A DNA stretch of 64,000 bases from assembly GCF_007923445.1 (NCBI RefSeq), contig NZ_VOJI01000004.1, forward strand, positions 1 through 64,000, in the 5' to 3' direction. Below are positions 1 through 7,507 of this stretch, piece after piece. Every line of letters begins with the position of its first letter. The first letter of the stretch is position 1. The notes below the pieces were generated by a model that saw only the letters and a program-made list of their open reading frames with translations, did not search any database and was not told where the DNA came from. A program made the translations under genes and the position numbers. Source of the DNA: Puniceibacterium confluentis. Lineage in GTDB: Bacteria; Pseudomonadota; Alphaproteobacteria; Rhodobacterales; Rhodobacteraceae.

Positions 1-331
1 GCGGGCCATCTGCGCGGCGATGGGGAATCTGCACGGCCAGGGTCTTTTGCCTGCGGCACAGCGTCGAGAAGTCCGGCCCCGCCAACTTCAGCAAGCGCGC
101 CACCATGCCAGCGGTCTGGCGCAGCGGCAGCTTGAACAGGATCTTGATCGACAGGCAGAACTGGATAGCCGCATCGGAAAACACCGCTGGCCGTCTGGGT
201 CGCCAGTCACCTGGCGCGCGCCAGATCATGTCCTTGTCGACCCGGACCAGCAGCGATCCCCGCTTCCGCAGCGATGCGTTGTAGCTGGACCAGTTCGTCG
301 TGCGATAGCGGATGGGAGATGGCTTGCTCAT
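1..331 (-). CDS. IS5-family transposase, N-terminal part, running off the left edge
   Basis: Reading the minus strand from the ATG at 329-331 gives 110 codons without a stop before the window ends. It opens MSKPSPIRYRTTNWSSYNAS and contains VDKDMIWRAPGDWRPRRP, FSDAAIQFCLSIKILFKLPL and STLCRRQKTLAVQIP. This is the conserved N-terminal region of the IS5-group transposases common in alphaproteobacteria, upstream of the DDE catalytic core. Compared with the family as I remember it, about five residues seem to be missing between LLKLAG and PDFSTLC, so this copy may be defective. The rest of the gene and the far terminal repeat are outside the window. Its upstream side abuts IS3 debris. Family assignment is confident; whether it is active cannot be judged here. 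Confidence 0.82.
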   Translation of the reverse strand, partial: MSKPSPIRYRTTNWSSYNASLRKRGSLLVRVDKDMIWRAPGDWRPRRPAVFSDAAIQFCLSIKILFKLPLRQTAGMVARLLKLAGPDFSTLCRRQKTLAVQIPHRRADGP

Positions 332-350
332 ACCGCGCGTCTAACGGCAT

Positions 351-369
351 GGATTCACAAAGTGAATCC
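351..369. repeat. Palindrome, probable terminal repeat of the IS5-type element
   Basis: GGATTCAC-AAA-GTGAATCC is a perfect 8-bp inverted repeat around a 3-nt centre. It lies about 20 bp upstream of the transposase start, where the outer end of the element should be, and directly next to the IS3 orfB remnant. Calling it the IS5 terminus is inference, since the other end of the element is not in the window. Confidence 0.45.
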
Positions 370-370
370 T

Positions 371-549
371 CCGTCGTCAGACTGGTGCAACAACGCCCAT
401 TACAACCAAATCCGGCCGCATCCGTCACTGCGCAATCTCACGCCCAACGAGTTTGTCGCCAAAATGACGTTGCAAAAGCAGGCCGCATAAGGCCAGAATT
501 CTACACGCGGATTCTCCAAAAGGCTGGAGGAGTGTTGGGTCTCAGGTCA
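371..549 (+). mobile_element. IS3-family element, 3' end: orfB C-terminal remnant plus right terminus
   Basis: From about 371 the plus strand encodes the end of an IS3-family integrase-type transposase, including HYNQIRPHPSLRNLTPNEF, with the stop at 488-490. The catalytic D-D-E region is absent and the reading frame upstream belongs to other sequence, so this is a fragment. The untranslated end runs to a TCAGGTCA terminus at 542-549, the complement of the TGACCT end seen at 674. The remnant is cut on its left by the IS5-type end. Confidence 0.75.
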
Positions 550-674
550 AGCCTGATGTTCCTTCAGGATACCAATGATCTGTTCTTCGCTGAAACGGCT
601 TTTCCGCATCTTCTGTCTCCTCGTTTGGAGAACAGACTAACCCAAAATCGCGGACGTTTCAGGGGGGCAGGTCA
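547..674 (-). mobile_element. IS3-family element, 5' end: orfA N-terminal remnant plus left terminus
   Basis: On the minus strand the ATG at 607-609 begins MRKSRFSEEQIIGILKEHQA, the classic start of IS3-group OrfA. It ends after 20 codons at a TGA (547-549) formed by the terminus of the neighbouring IS3 remnant. The outer terminus TGACCTGCCCCCCT is the complement of 661-674. Since OrfA starts and OrfB ends belong at opposite ends of an element, this fragment and the plus-strand remnant come from two different IS3 copies in opposite orientation, one truncating the other. Confidence 0.78.
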
Positions 675-1015
675 CCCAGCAGGCGCCTCGCTGCAACAAT
701 CAAGCTACCTGAAAGGATCACGCTGCATGATTGCATGCGTCAGGGGGCCTTGAACGCCTTTCGCAGACAGTGTGGCATCGTGCTTGGACCTGATGGCGGG
801 GACGGGCAGGGGCCGCCGGGCGCCTTCGGTTTGAACCCGGGCCGGATTGCAGTTCGAGCGTGGGGTTTCCGGCGTTGGTCAGGGTGCTGTAGGAAACGTG
901 AATTGAATTTGTCGCCCCGCCGCCCTATACCTTCTTGCAGGCATGGACGCGTGGAACAGGGGGAGCAACCCTCGGGCATGGGTTCTCGGGATCGGGCAGT
1001 TTCAGGGGCAGTTGG
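675..1015. other. Intergenic stretch, no gene recognised
   Basis: Between the IS debris and the lipoprotein gene I see no open frame with recognisable protein content on either strand and no tRNA. A putative T-arm-like string near 830-845 does not fold into a tRNA. The last 100 bases must carry the ribosome-binding site and probably the promoter of the downstream gene. Confidence 0.5.
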
Positions 1016-1360
1016 ATGAGGATACTCTCTGGAGTTTTGGCACTTGCGCTTGTGGCGGGGTGTGGCGGGCAACGTCAGCCCGAGAGCTATGGCCGGGTGA
1101 CGAAGTTTTCCTCGGGACCGATCAGCAAGGCCTGTCTGGCCAGTGAACGCAAAGCGCGCAATCCGCAGCTGTGCGGCTGTATCCAGACCGTGGCGGACCG
1201 CGAGCTGAGCGGGCAGGACCAGCGCGTCGCGGTGACTTTCTTCAAGGATCCGCATCGCGCGCAGGAAATCCGGCAATCGAAGCGCCCCAATCACGAAAGT
1301 CTCTGGTTGCGCTACAAGGCCTTTGTGTCCAGGGCCGAAGCGAGTTGCACCGGCTACTGA
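1016..1360 (+). CDS. Small conserved lipoprotein
   Basis: The 114-aa product starts MRILSGVLALALVAGCGG, a lipoprotein signal peptide with lipobox LVAGC, so it should be lipidated on Cys16 and anchored in the envelope. The mature part has three further cysteines, in KACLAS, LCGCIQ and ASCTGY, plus the segment FASGPIS-like SSGPISKAC. Similar short lipoproteins occur widely in Rhodobacterales, sometimes labelled arginine transporter on weak grounds; no transporter features are visible. The ATG at 1016 was preferred over an upstream in-frame ATG because it places the signal peptide at the N-terminus and follows a CAGGGGCA ribosome-binding site. Function unknown. Confidence 0.72.
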   Translation: MRILSGVLALALVAGCGGQRQPESYGRVTKFSSGPISKACLASERKARNPQLCGCIQTVADRELSGQDQRVAVTFFKDPHRAQEIRQSKRPNHESLWLRYKAFVSRAEASCTGY

Positions 1361-1387
1361 CCCCCAGGCGCTGGCCGCAGGGGGCGT

Positions 1388-1410
1388 GAGTATTTTTCAA
1401 GAGAAGAAAC
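1388..1410 (+). repeat. Short interspersed repeat, copy 1
   Basis: GAGTATTT, a short variable spacer, then AAGAGAAGAAAC (here with one deviation) lies 28 bp after the lipoprotein stop. The same motif recurs at 14076-14099 and 27187-27209, and inverted at 41048-41070, always between genes. Confidence 0.6.
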
Positions 1411-1489
1411 CCGGTGGCTGAGGGGCGCCGGTGTCCGCTGACCGGGTGCGCCGGTGGCTGGTCGCGCGGTTCACAGCCCCTCGACCGGC

Positions 1490-2260
1490 TCAGTGCCGCG
1501 CGGCGAGATCCAGAAAGGCCCGAACCGAGGCTTCGTATTCCCGGGGTTTTTCGGCGTGCAGGTAATGGGTTGCGCCCGGAATTCTGGCGAACCGCGCCTT
1601 GGGAAACAGCGCGCGGATGGCGGGGCGGTGTTCGGGCAGGACATAGTCGGACGCGCCGCCCGACAGGAACAGCGTCGGATGCTCGAACCGGGCGTCCATC
1701 TGCGGAAAGTCCAGGATGCCGGGCATGTCACGCGCCAGAAGGTCGAGGTTCAGCTTCCAGCGCTTTTCCCTGACGTCCAGCGACTGGGTGAAGAAGGATT
1801 GCAGCGCCGTGTCCTGCACATGCGCCGCCAGTTGTGCCACGGCATCCGCGCGTCGTTCGACCCGGGTCAGATCCACGGCCTGCATCGCCTTGACGTGCTG
1901 GATCTGGGTGTGGGCGTAGGCCACAGGGGCGATGTCGGCAACGATCAGGCGGCCGACGGTTTCGGGGTGGGTCAGGGCGAGCACCATGGCCGCCTTGCCG
2001 CCCATCGAATGCCCCATCACATCCGCGGTGCCGCCCTGGGCGGCAATCACATCGGCCAGATCCGCGGCCATGTCCGGGTAGGTGTGGCTGTCGGTCCAGG
2101 GACTGTCGCCATGATTGCGCAAGTCCACGGCGATGACCTGCCGTGTGTCCGACAGACGTTTTGCAATCACCCCCCAATTGCGCGCCGAGCCGTAGAGGCC
2201 GTGCACGATGATCAGGGGCGGCTGGTCGGTGGGTGTGCCATGGAGGATCTGGTTCAGCAT
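1490..2260 (-). CDS. Alpha/beta-fold hydrolase (YbfF-like esterase)
   Basis: A 256-aa single-domain alpha/beta hydrolase. HGLYGSARNW near residue 20 forms the oxyanion-hole loop, DLRNHGDSPW follows, GHSMGG at 83-88 carries the nucleophile Ser85, the segment VADIAPV holds a candidate acid (Asp109), and ATHYLHAEKP near 230-240 supplies the catalytic His. This order and the size match the YbfF/esterase branch that hydrolyses short acyl esters or thioesters. No signal peptide is seen, so it is cytosolic. It is transcribed away from the next plus-strand gene and converges on the lipoprotein gene. Exact substrate unknown. Confidence 0.85.
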   Translation of the reverse strand: MLNQILHGTPTDQPPLIIVHGLYGSARNWGVIAKRLSDTRQVIAVDLRNHGDSPWTDSHTYPDMAADLADVIAAQGGTADVMGHSMGGKAAMVLALTHPETVGRLIVADIAPVAYAHTQIQHVKAMQAVDLTRVERRADAVAQLAAHVQDTALQSFFTQSLDVREKRWKLNLDLLARDMPGILDFPQMDARFEHPTLFLSGGASDYVLPEHRPAIRALFPKARFARIPGATHYLHAEKPREYEASVRAFLDLAARH

Positions 2261-2384
2261 GGGGAGGTCATACTGCGACCCGGGCCGCAGGGCCAGAGGC
2301 TCGGTGGTTGTCGCGGCACTGAAATCGCAGGACGATGCGGATTCGGGCTTCTGCCCTGTCGTGCGGCGGGCTAGCCTGCTGCGG

Positions 2385-2759
2385 ATGGATGAGCCTCAGG
2401 ATATCGGTGTGCAGGCCGCGCGGCTGGAAAAGCTGCTCGAGGAGCGCTTCAGTGCCCGCCGCGGCACGCTGGCGCAGCGGGTGGCGCGGGTGGGACGGGA
2501 ACTGCCGCGGTCGGTCCGGCGCGATCTGGGGCGTGTGGCCGAGGCGGCCGATGTCTCGGGGCATCCGAAATTGTCGATGCGAATTGACAGGGCCCAGGTG
2601 ACAGCGGCTTCGCTGCGGGCGGAATCCTATCTGCGCAATGTCGATGCCGGTTTCCGCAGGCGCGGCAAGTGGCTGGGAGTGGCGGCCGGGTTGGTGATCA
2701 ATCTGGCGCTGGGTCTGACCTTGCTGATCGTGGTACTGCGCTGGCGCGGGTTCCTCTGA
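2385..2759 (+). CDS. Small protein with a C-terminal membrane anchor, function unknown
   Basis: A 124-aa protein beginning MDEPQDIGVQAARLEKLLEE. The first 90 residues are charged and helical, rich in Arg, Glu and Leu. Residues about 98-118 (WLGVAAGLVINLALGLTLLI) form a single strong transmembrane helix, leaving a short basic tail, so it resembles a tail-anchored inner-membrane protein. The ATG at 2385 was chosen because sequence upstream in this frame overlaps the divergent hydrolase gene and looks non-coding. I do not recognise a family. It lies upstream of the histidine kinase gene, separated by an A/T-rich promoter-like stretch, so the two are probably not one operon. Confidence 0.6.
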   Translation: MDEPQDIGVQAARLEKLLEERFSARRGTLAQRVARVGRELPRSVRRDLGRVAEAADVSGHPKLSMRIDRAQVTAASLRAESYLRNVDAGFRRRGKWLGVAAGLVINLALGLTLLIVVLRWRGFL

Positions 2760-2904
2760 CAGACCAAGCCGGTCCGGGGCGGGGGGGCGGCTTGCCGGGG
2801 CGGATCCGGTGGCGCAGGCTGAATTCACGCCTGCCGAAGATGGCTTTCTGGGCCGCTGTGTACAACTGAACCCCTGGCTGCGTGGGCGAGTGTTTCCCCT
2901 GTGG

Positions 2905-2990
2905 GGACGACGCCCCGATTGTTCATTGGACTCAACAGCTTAATTATTGTTCTATCACCTGTAAAAGTCTTTATGTTCGGCCGGGCGACA
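2905..2990 (+). promoter_or_regulatory. A/T-rich probable promoter of the histidine kinase gene
   Basis: This stretch is much richer in A/T than its surroundings and holds TTGTTC near 2919, TTAATTATTG near 2940 and a run of A/T around 2960-2975. The open frame technically spans it, but its translation here looks non-coding, so it more likely contains the promoter. The exact boxes are not certain. Confidence 0.35.
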
Positions 2991-3037
2991 GCGAGCTGAT
3001 CGCTCAAGATTTGGCAGCGACAGGTTCAGGATCAGAG

Positions 3038-4345
3038 TTGGATTACAAGGACGAGATCAACCGTCACTATGCCCTTGAATACGGGGAGGGGCCCGAACTT
3101 GTGGTGCGCCTTGTCGGTGCTCTCGGGGGCGCTGCACTGCTGTACTTCTACACCGGCTGGAACACTGCCCTGGTCTGGGGCGCTGGATTTGCCGGTACAA
3201 ACCTGGTCTATTACCTGTTTCTGAAGTCGCGCATCCAGCGCGAGCCGGACAGAATTTCACGGAGCGACAACCTGCTCTCCTCCGGTCTGTTCCTGATGGT
3301 GCTGATCAGCTTTCTGTGGATGCCGACCCTGCTCATATCTCAGCAGGACAAGGCGCTGACGGTTGTCGGCGCCTGTCTGGTGGGTTGTGTGCTCGTCATC
3401 CTGGTGCGGCGCAGCGACACCCTGCGCGTCCTGATCGCCGGAGAAATCGCGGTTGTCGGGGTCGCAATCGGGACAGCCATCGCTGTGCTGATCCCCGCCT
3501 TTGACGACACAGTGGCGAGGATCGGGGTGGCCCTGTCTGCCGCGGCACTGCTGTGGTATTTTGCGCGCACGCTGCTGTTCGTTCGGCGCCAGCGCCTGAT
3601 GGCCGAAGACTCGGCCAGACGTGCGTCACAGGTTCAGAAAATGGCGGCTGTCGGACAGCTTGCCGGCGGCGTGGCGCATGATTTCAACAACAAGCTGACC
3701 GCCATACTGGGCAGCTTCGATCTTTTGGCCGAGATCGAGGATCCGGCAGAGCGAGAGGCCATACTAGACGGCGCACGAACCGTGGCGGTCGACGCCGCGC
3801 GGACCGTCAAACACCTGATGGTGTATGCCCGCAAGGAACCGATGCAGATCGCTGTTCTGGAGTGCGCCGACCTGCTGGACGAGGTGGTGCGCCGCGCCCG
3901 CGGGGTCATTACCGGCACAATCCGGATTGACCTGCGCCGCACCAACCAGCCGCTCATGGTTCTCGCGGACCGCGAGCAATTGCTGATGGCGCTGATCAAC
4001 CTCGTGGTAAATGCGGTGGATGCGATGCCGGAGGGGGGAAGCCTGGTCCTGGGCGCAGAGGCGGTTTCGCTGTCGGCGCCTGTCGCTCTGGCGGACGGCA
4101 CCTTTCTGACGGCGGGCCCGAATGTCGCGATCTTCGTGGAGGATACGGGCCTCGGCATCCCGGCGCGGATTTTGCCGCAGGTTGTCGAGCCGTTCTTTAC
4201 CACAAAGCCCGTGGGCAAGGGGGCAGGCCTGGGGCTTTCGGCAGTGCTGGGGCTGGCCCGCGAACTGCGGGGCGGGCTGGGCATTACCTCGACGTCGGCG
4301 GGGACGCGCGTGACCATCTACCTGCCGCGCCAGCCCGGCGACTGA
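3038..4345 (+). CDS. Membrane sensor histidine kinase
   Basis: The frame is open from 2882, but the first 52 codons look non-coding and include the A/T-rich promoter-like block. I prefer the TTG at 3038, seven bases after an AGGA site, giving 435 aa. Six or so hydrophobic segments fill the N-terminal half, with no periplasmic sensor domain. Then come an H-box (QLAGGVAHDFNNKLTAILGS), an N-box (NLVVNAVDAMP), G1 (DTGLGIP), F (EPFFTTKP) and G2 (GKGAGLGLS), so phosphotransfer and ATP-binding parts are complete. The HDFNN form of the H-box is typical of NtrB-like and hybrid kinases. No receiver domain or response-regulator gene is adjacent, so it is an orphan kinase. Signal unknown. Confidence 0.82.
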   Translation: MDYKDEINRHYALEYGEGPELVVRLVGALGGAALLYFYTGWNTALVWGAGFAGTNLVYYLFLKSRIQREPDRISRSDNLLSSGLFLMVLISFLWMPTLLISQQDKALTVVGACLVGCVLVILVRRSDTLRVLIAGEIAVVGVAIGTAIAVLIPAFDDTVARIGVALSAAALLWYFARTLLFVRRQRLMAEDSARRASQVQKMAAVGQLAGGVAHDFNNKLTAILGSFDLLAEIEDPAEREAILDGARTVAVDAARTVKHLMVYARKEPMQIAVLECADLLDEVVRRARGVITGTIRIDLRRTNQPLMVLADREQLLMALINLVVNAVDAMPEGGSLVLGAEAVSLSAPVALADGTFLTAGPNVAIFVEDTGLGIPARILPQVVEPFFTTKPVGKGAGLGLSAVLGLARELRGGLGITSTSAGTRVTIYLPRQPGD

Positions 4346-4396
4346 CCCGCGCCAGGAAAAGCTCTGACCACCGGGCTGCCGCAGCCCCGGCAAGCA

Positions 4397-4432
4397 AAAA
4401 GCCCTGCCGACAGCAATGTCCGCAGGGCTTTT
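4397..4432. terminator. Bidirectional rho-independent terminator
   Basis: AAAAGCCCTGC (4397-4407) pairs with GCAGGGCTTTT (4422-4432), giving an 11-bp stem with A and T tracts on both sides. It sits exactly between the convergent histidine kinase and glyA genes and can end both transcripts. Confidence 0.88.
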
Positions 4433-4464
4433 CGTTCTTGATCACAAGTGTCGAAGCCGGTGCC

Positions 4465-5760
4465 TCAGAGGTTCGGGTACAGCGGGAAACGGGCGCAGAG
4501 GGCTGCAACCTCACCCTTGACCTTGTCTTCGACCGCGCCGTTGCCGTCTTCGCCGTTGGCGGCAAGCCCGTCAACGATCTCGTTGATCCAGTCACCGATC
4601 TGGCGGAATTCCGGTTCGCCGAAACCGCGGGTTGTCCCCGCCGGCGAGCCCAGCCGGATGCCGCTGGTCACGGTGGGCTTTTCATCGTCAAACGGCACGC
4701 CGTTCTTGTTGCAGGTGATGTGCGCGCGACCCAGCGCCTTGTCGGTGGCGTTGCCCTTGACGCCTTTGGGGCGCAGGTCCACCAGCACGATGTGGCTGTC
4801 GGTGCCGTGGGTCACGGTTTCCAGCCCACCCTTGTGCAGCTGATCGGCCAGCGCCTGCGCGTTGGTGATCACCTGCTTGATGTAGGTCTTGAACTCGGGG
4901 CGCAGCGCTTCACCAAAGGCCACGGCCTTGCCGGCGATGACATGCATCAGCGGGCCGCCCTGGATGCCCGGGAAGATGGCCGAGTTGATCTTTTTGGCGA
5001 TCGCCTCGTCATTGGTGAGGATCATGCCGCCGCGCGGGCCACGCAGGGTCTTGTGGGTGGTGGTGGTGGCGACGTGCACATGCGGGAAGGGATCCGGATA
5101 TTCGCCCGCCGCAATCAGACCGGCAAAGTGGGCCACGTCGGCCAGCAGGTAGGCCCCGACCGAATCCGCAATTTCGCGGAATTTGGCAAAATCTATCTTG
5201 CGCGGAATGGCCGAGCCGCCGGCAATGATCATGGCCGGCTTGTGCTCGGCGGCGAGGGCGGCAATCTGGTCATAGTCGATATCCAGCGTGTCACGCCGCA
5301 CGCCGTATTGTACCGCATTGAACCATTTGCCCGACTGGTTGGGCCGGGCGCCATGGGTCAGGTGCCCCCCCGCGTCCAGCGACATGCCGAGAATGGTGTC
5401 GCCGGGCTTGATCAGCGCCTGGAACACGCCCTGGTTGGCCTGGCTGCCGGAATTCGGCTGCACGTTGGCAAAGTCACAGCCGAACAGTTCGCAGGCGCGC
5501 GAAATGGCCAGTTCCTCTGCCACATCGACGAACTGGCAGCCGCCATAGTAGCGGCGTCCGGGATAGCCCTCGGCATATTTGTTCGTCATGACCGAGCCCT
5601 GGGCCTCCATTACGGCGGCAGAGACGATGTTTTCGGACGCAATCAGCTCGATCTCGTCGCGCTGGCGGCCCAGCTCGTTGCGGACCGAGGCGTAAAGCTC
5701 GGGGTCGCGTTCGGCGAGGGTTTCGGTGAAAAATCCGGTGTCGCGGTGCGGGGCATTCAT
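4465..5760 (-). CDS. glyA: Serine hydroxymethyltransferase
   Basis: GlyA converts serine and tetrahydrofolate to glycine and 5,10-methylene-tetrahydrofolate, the main entry to one-carbon metabolism, using PLP. The 431-aa length is normal. Signatures include [10 protein letters not shown] near 38-47, [10 protein letters not shown] near 66-75, and [14 protein letters not shown], whose Lys237 binds PLP. The ATG at 5758-5760 was chosen over an in-frame start five codons upstream because a GGGAGG ribosome-binding site lies seven bases before it. It is a single-gene unit, divergent from nadK across a 170-bp gap and ending at the shared terminator. Expression is likely constitutive; no riboswitch was seen upstream. 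Confidence 0.97.
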   Translation of the reverse strand: MNAPHRDTGFFTETLAERDPELYASVRNELGRQRDEIELIASENIVSAAVMEAQGSVMTNKYAEGYPGRRYYGGCQFVDVAEELAISRACELFGCDFANVQPNSGSQANQGVFQALIKPGDTILGMSLDAGGHLTHGARPNQSGKWFNAVQYGVRRDTLDIDYDQIAALAAEHKPAMIIAGGSAIPRKIDFAKFREIADSVGAYLLADVAHFAGLIAAGEYPDPFPHVHVATTTTHKTLRGPRGGMILTNDEAIAKKINSAIFPGIQGGPLMHVIAGKAVAFGEALRPEFKTYIKQVITNAQALADQLHKGGLETVTHGTDSHIVLVDLRPKGVKGNATDKALGRAHITCNKNGVPFDDEKPTVTSGIRLGSPAGTTRGFGEPEFRQIGDWINEIVDGLAANGEDGNGAVEDKVKGEVAALCARFPLYPNL

Positions 5761-5930
5761 GGCAGGGCCTCCCAAGGGAATCTGAGGTGCGTGATAGGGG
5801 GGGTCGTAGCGGAAACCGGGGCCCGCGCAAAGTGCCCAATGCGACGTTGCCGTCTTAATACCGGCACGGTGCTGGCGCAGACCCGCAACATGTGGTTGTT
5901 TCGGAAACGAAAAGTCCGGCGGGGAACCTC

Positions 5931-6692
5931 ATGTCGCTTCGAATTGCCTTTACTGCGAGCAACGCACCCATCGCGCAGGCGGCGCGGGAGTCGCTGACTC
6001 GGCAATATGGCGATCACGCAGAGCACGGGGCGGATGTCATCGTGGCGTTGGGGGGCGACGGCTTTATGCTGCACACGCTGCACCGGACCCAGTCGCTGGC
6101 GCTGCCGGTCTACGGCATGAACCGCGGCACGGTCGGCTTTCTGATGAACGAATACTCGGAATATGGTCTTGGCGAACGGCTGGAGGCGGCCGAAGAGGCG
6201 GTGATCAATCCGCTGTCGATGCACGCTGTGACCATGGATGGCACCGTGCACCACGAACTGGCAATCAACGAAGTGTCGCTGCTGCGCGCCGGACCGCAGG
6301 CCGCCCGGTTGCGGATTTCGGTGGATGACCGTCTGCGCATGGCCGAACTGGTGTGCGACGGCGCCTTGGTGGCAACGCCGGCGGGCTCGACCGCCTACAA
6401 CTATTCCGCCCATGGCCCGATCCTGCCCATCGGCTCGGATGTGCTGGCACTGACGGCGATGGCGGCGTTCCGCCCGCGACGCTGGCGCGGGGCACTGCTG
6501 CCCAGCACGGCGGTGGTGCGTTTCGAGGTACTTGATCCCGACAAGCGACCGGTCATGGCCGAAGCGGATGCCCGCGCGGTACGCGACGTCGTCCAGGTCG
6601 ACATCCGCTCCGAGCCCAGCATCGCGCACCGGGTCATGTTCGACCCCGGGCATGGCCTGGAAGAGCGCCTGATCCAGGAACAGTTTGTCTGA
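5931..6692 (+). CDS. nadK: NAD kinase
   Basis: Phosphorylates NAD to NADP in the cytosol. The 253-aa product carries the diagnostic GGDG motif (VALGGDGFMLHTLH near residue 45), then YGMNRGTVGFLMNE, AINEVSLLR and LVATPAGSTAYNYSAHGP, the nucleotide-binding and active-site segments of the family. ATG 5931 was chosen over an in-frame start 13 codons upstream because the family starts directly with a short beta strand (LRIAFTAS) and a GGCGGGGAA site precedes it. It is divergent from glyA. Nothing unusual is seen in the sequence. Confidence 0.95.
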   Translation: MSLRIAFTASNAPIAQAARESLTRQYGDHAEHGADVIVALGGDGFMLHTLHRTQSLALPVYGMNRGTVGFLMNEYSEYGLGERLEAAEEAVINPLSMHAVTMDGTVHHELAINEVSLLRAGPQAARLRISVDDRLRMAELVCDGALVATPAGSTAYNYSAHGPILPIGSDVLALTAMAAFRPRRWRGALLPSTAVVRFEVLDPDKRPVMAEADARAVRDVVQVDIRSEPSIAHRVMFDPGHGLEERLIQEQFV

Positions 6693-7050
6693 CGGCAAGG
6701 TGCGACTCCGGACCGGCGCGCAAGCTATGCGGAACTTTGCGATGCGCGCAGCCGTACCCAAGGACGCGCCATTCGTCGCTTATAGACGGCCCTGATGATG
6801 CAGGATGTGCTGCGCCGCTCCGAAAGTGCCGGTGTCTTGCCACGCCTGTCAACGCCACTTGGCTCCCGGCCTCGGGTCATGCCAACGCGCATGCAGTGCG
6901 ATGACGGTGGACGCAGCGCGCATCGGCCCAAGCACGCCCGGCAAGCCGCCGGTCCCCCGGGGGCCGCGCACGCCCAAGGTTTCCGGTATGATCACAAGAG
7001 GCTTCGCTCTGGCAGCGGCGGGTCTCCTGCGTTACCCTGTTTCAGGCAGG
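6693..7050. other. Intergenic stretch, no gene recognised
   Basis: About 360 bases between nadK and the VOC gene. An open plus-strand frame crosses part of it, but its translation is Pro/Arg/Cys-rich and unlike a protein, so I treat it as non-coding. I found no tRNA or recognisable small RNA. The promoter of the VOC gene should be in the right half. Confidence 0.5.
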
Positions 7051-7455
7051 ATGTCGGGGGCACGCAGATTGAATATCCAGGGATTGCATCATGTTGCGTT
7101 GATCAGCTCCGATTATGAAGCGAGCAAGCGATTTTATACCGAGGTGCTCGGGTTGTCGGTGATCGCGGAAACCTTTCGCGCGGCCCGCGACAGCTGGAAG
7201 CTGGATCTCGCCGTGCCCGGCGGCGGTCAGATCGAACTTTTCAGCTTTCCCGGCGCGCCGCCGCGCCCGTCGCGTCCCGAGGCTCAGGGGCTGCGCCATC
7301 TCGCGTTTGTGGTGCCCGATGTCGACGCGGCCAAAGCGGCGCTGGAAGCGCAGGGGGTGGTGGTCGAACCGGTGCGCACGGATGCGCTTACCGACAGGAA
7401 GTTCACCTTTTTCCAGGACCCGGATGGCCTGCCTCTGGAACTCAACGAGGGCTGA
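7051..7455 (+). CDS. VOC-family (glyoxalase/dioxygenase fold) protein
   Basis: A 134-aa single vicinal-oxygen-chelate module resembling the YaeR/SMU1112c group. It shows LNIQGLHHVALISSDYEAS at the start with the first metal-type His, then RHLAFVVPDV and FTFFQDPDGLPLELNE near the end with the second His and Glu. Two such modules or a dimer make the metal site. Substrate is unknown; relatives are loosely called glyoxalases. The ATG at 7051 is used, although a TTG at 7069 would match the usual family N-terminus better. It converges on prpE across a hairpin. Confidence 0.82.
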   Translation: MSGARRLNIQGLHHVALISSDYEASKRFYTEVLGLSVIAETFRAARDSWKLDLAVPGGGQIELFSFPGAPPRPSRPEAQGLRHLAFVVPDVDAAKAALEAQGVVVEPVRTDALTDRKFTFFQDPDGLPLELNEG

Positions 7456-7474
7456 CGCCTGTCACCGTCCGCGT

Positions 7475-7499
7475 GTGCCGCCGGTCAGACCGGCGGCGC
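7475..7499. terminator. GC-rich hairpin between convergent genes
   Basis: GCCGCCGGT (7477-7485) pairs with ACCGGCGGC (7489-7497) around a CAG loop. It lies between the convergent VOC and prpE genes and probably ends one or both transcripts, although no long T tract follows. Confidence 0.6.
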
Positions 7500-7507
7500 G
7501 CTGTCGC

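Noticed and set aside
820-850. String resembling a tRNA T-arm (complement CGGGTTCAAACC)
   Set aside because: The stem next to the loop does not pair and no acceptor, D or anticodon stems can be built around it on either strand.
5761-5930. Glycine riboswitch in the glyA-nadK gap
   Set aside because: The characteristic paired glycine aptamer core sequences are not visible.
4438-5997. 519-codon plus-strand frame opposite glyA
   Set aside because: It is the antisense shadow of glyA, with His/Gly/Val-rich low-information translation.
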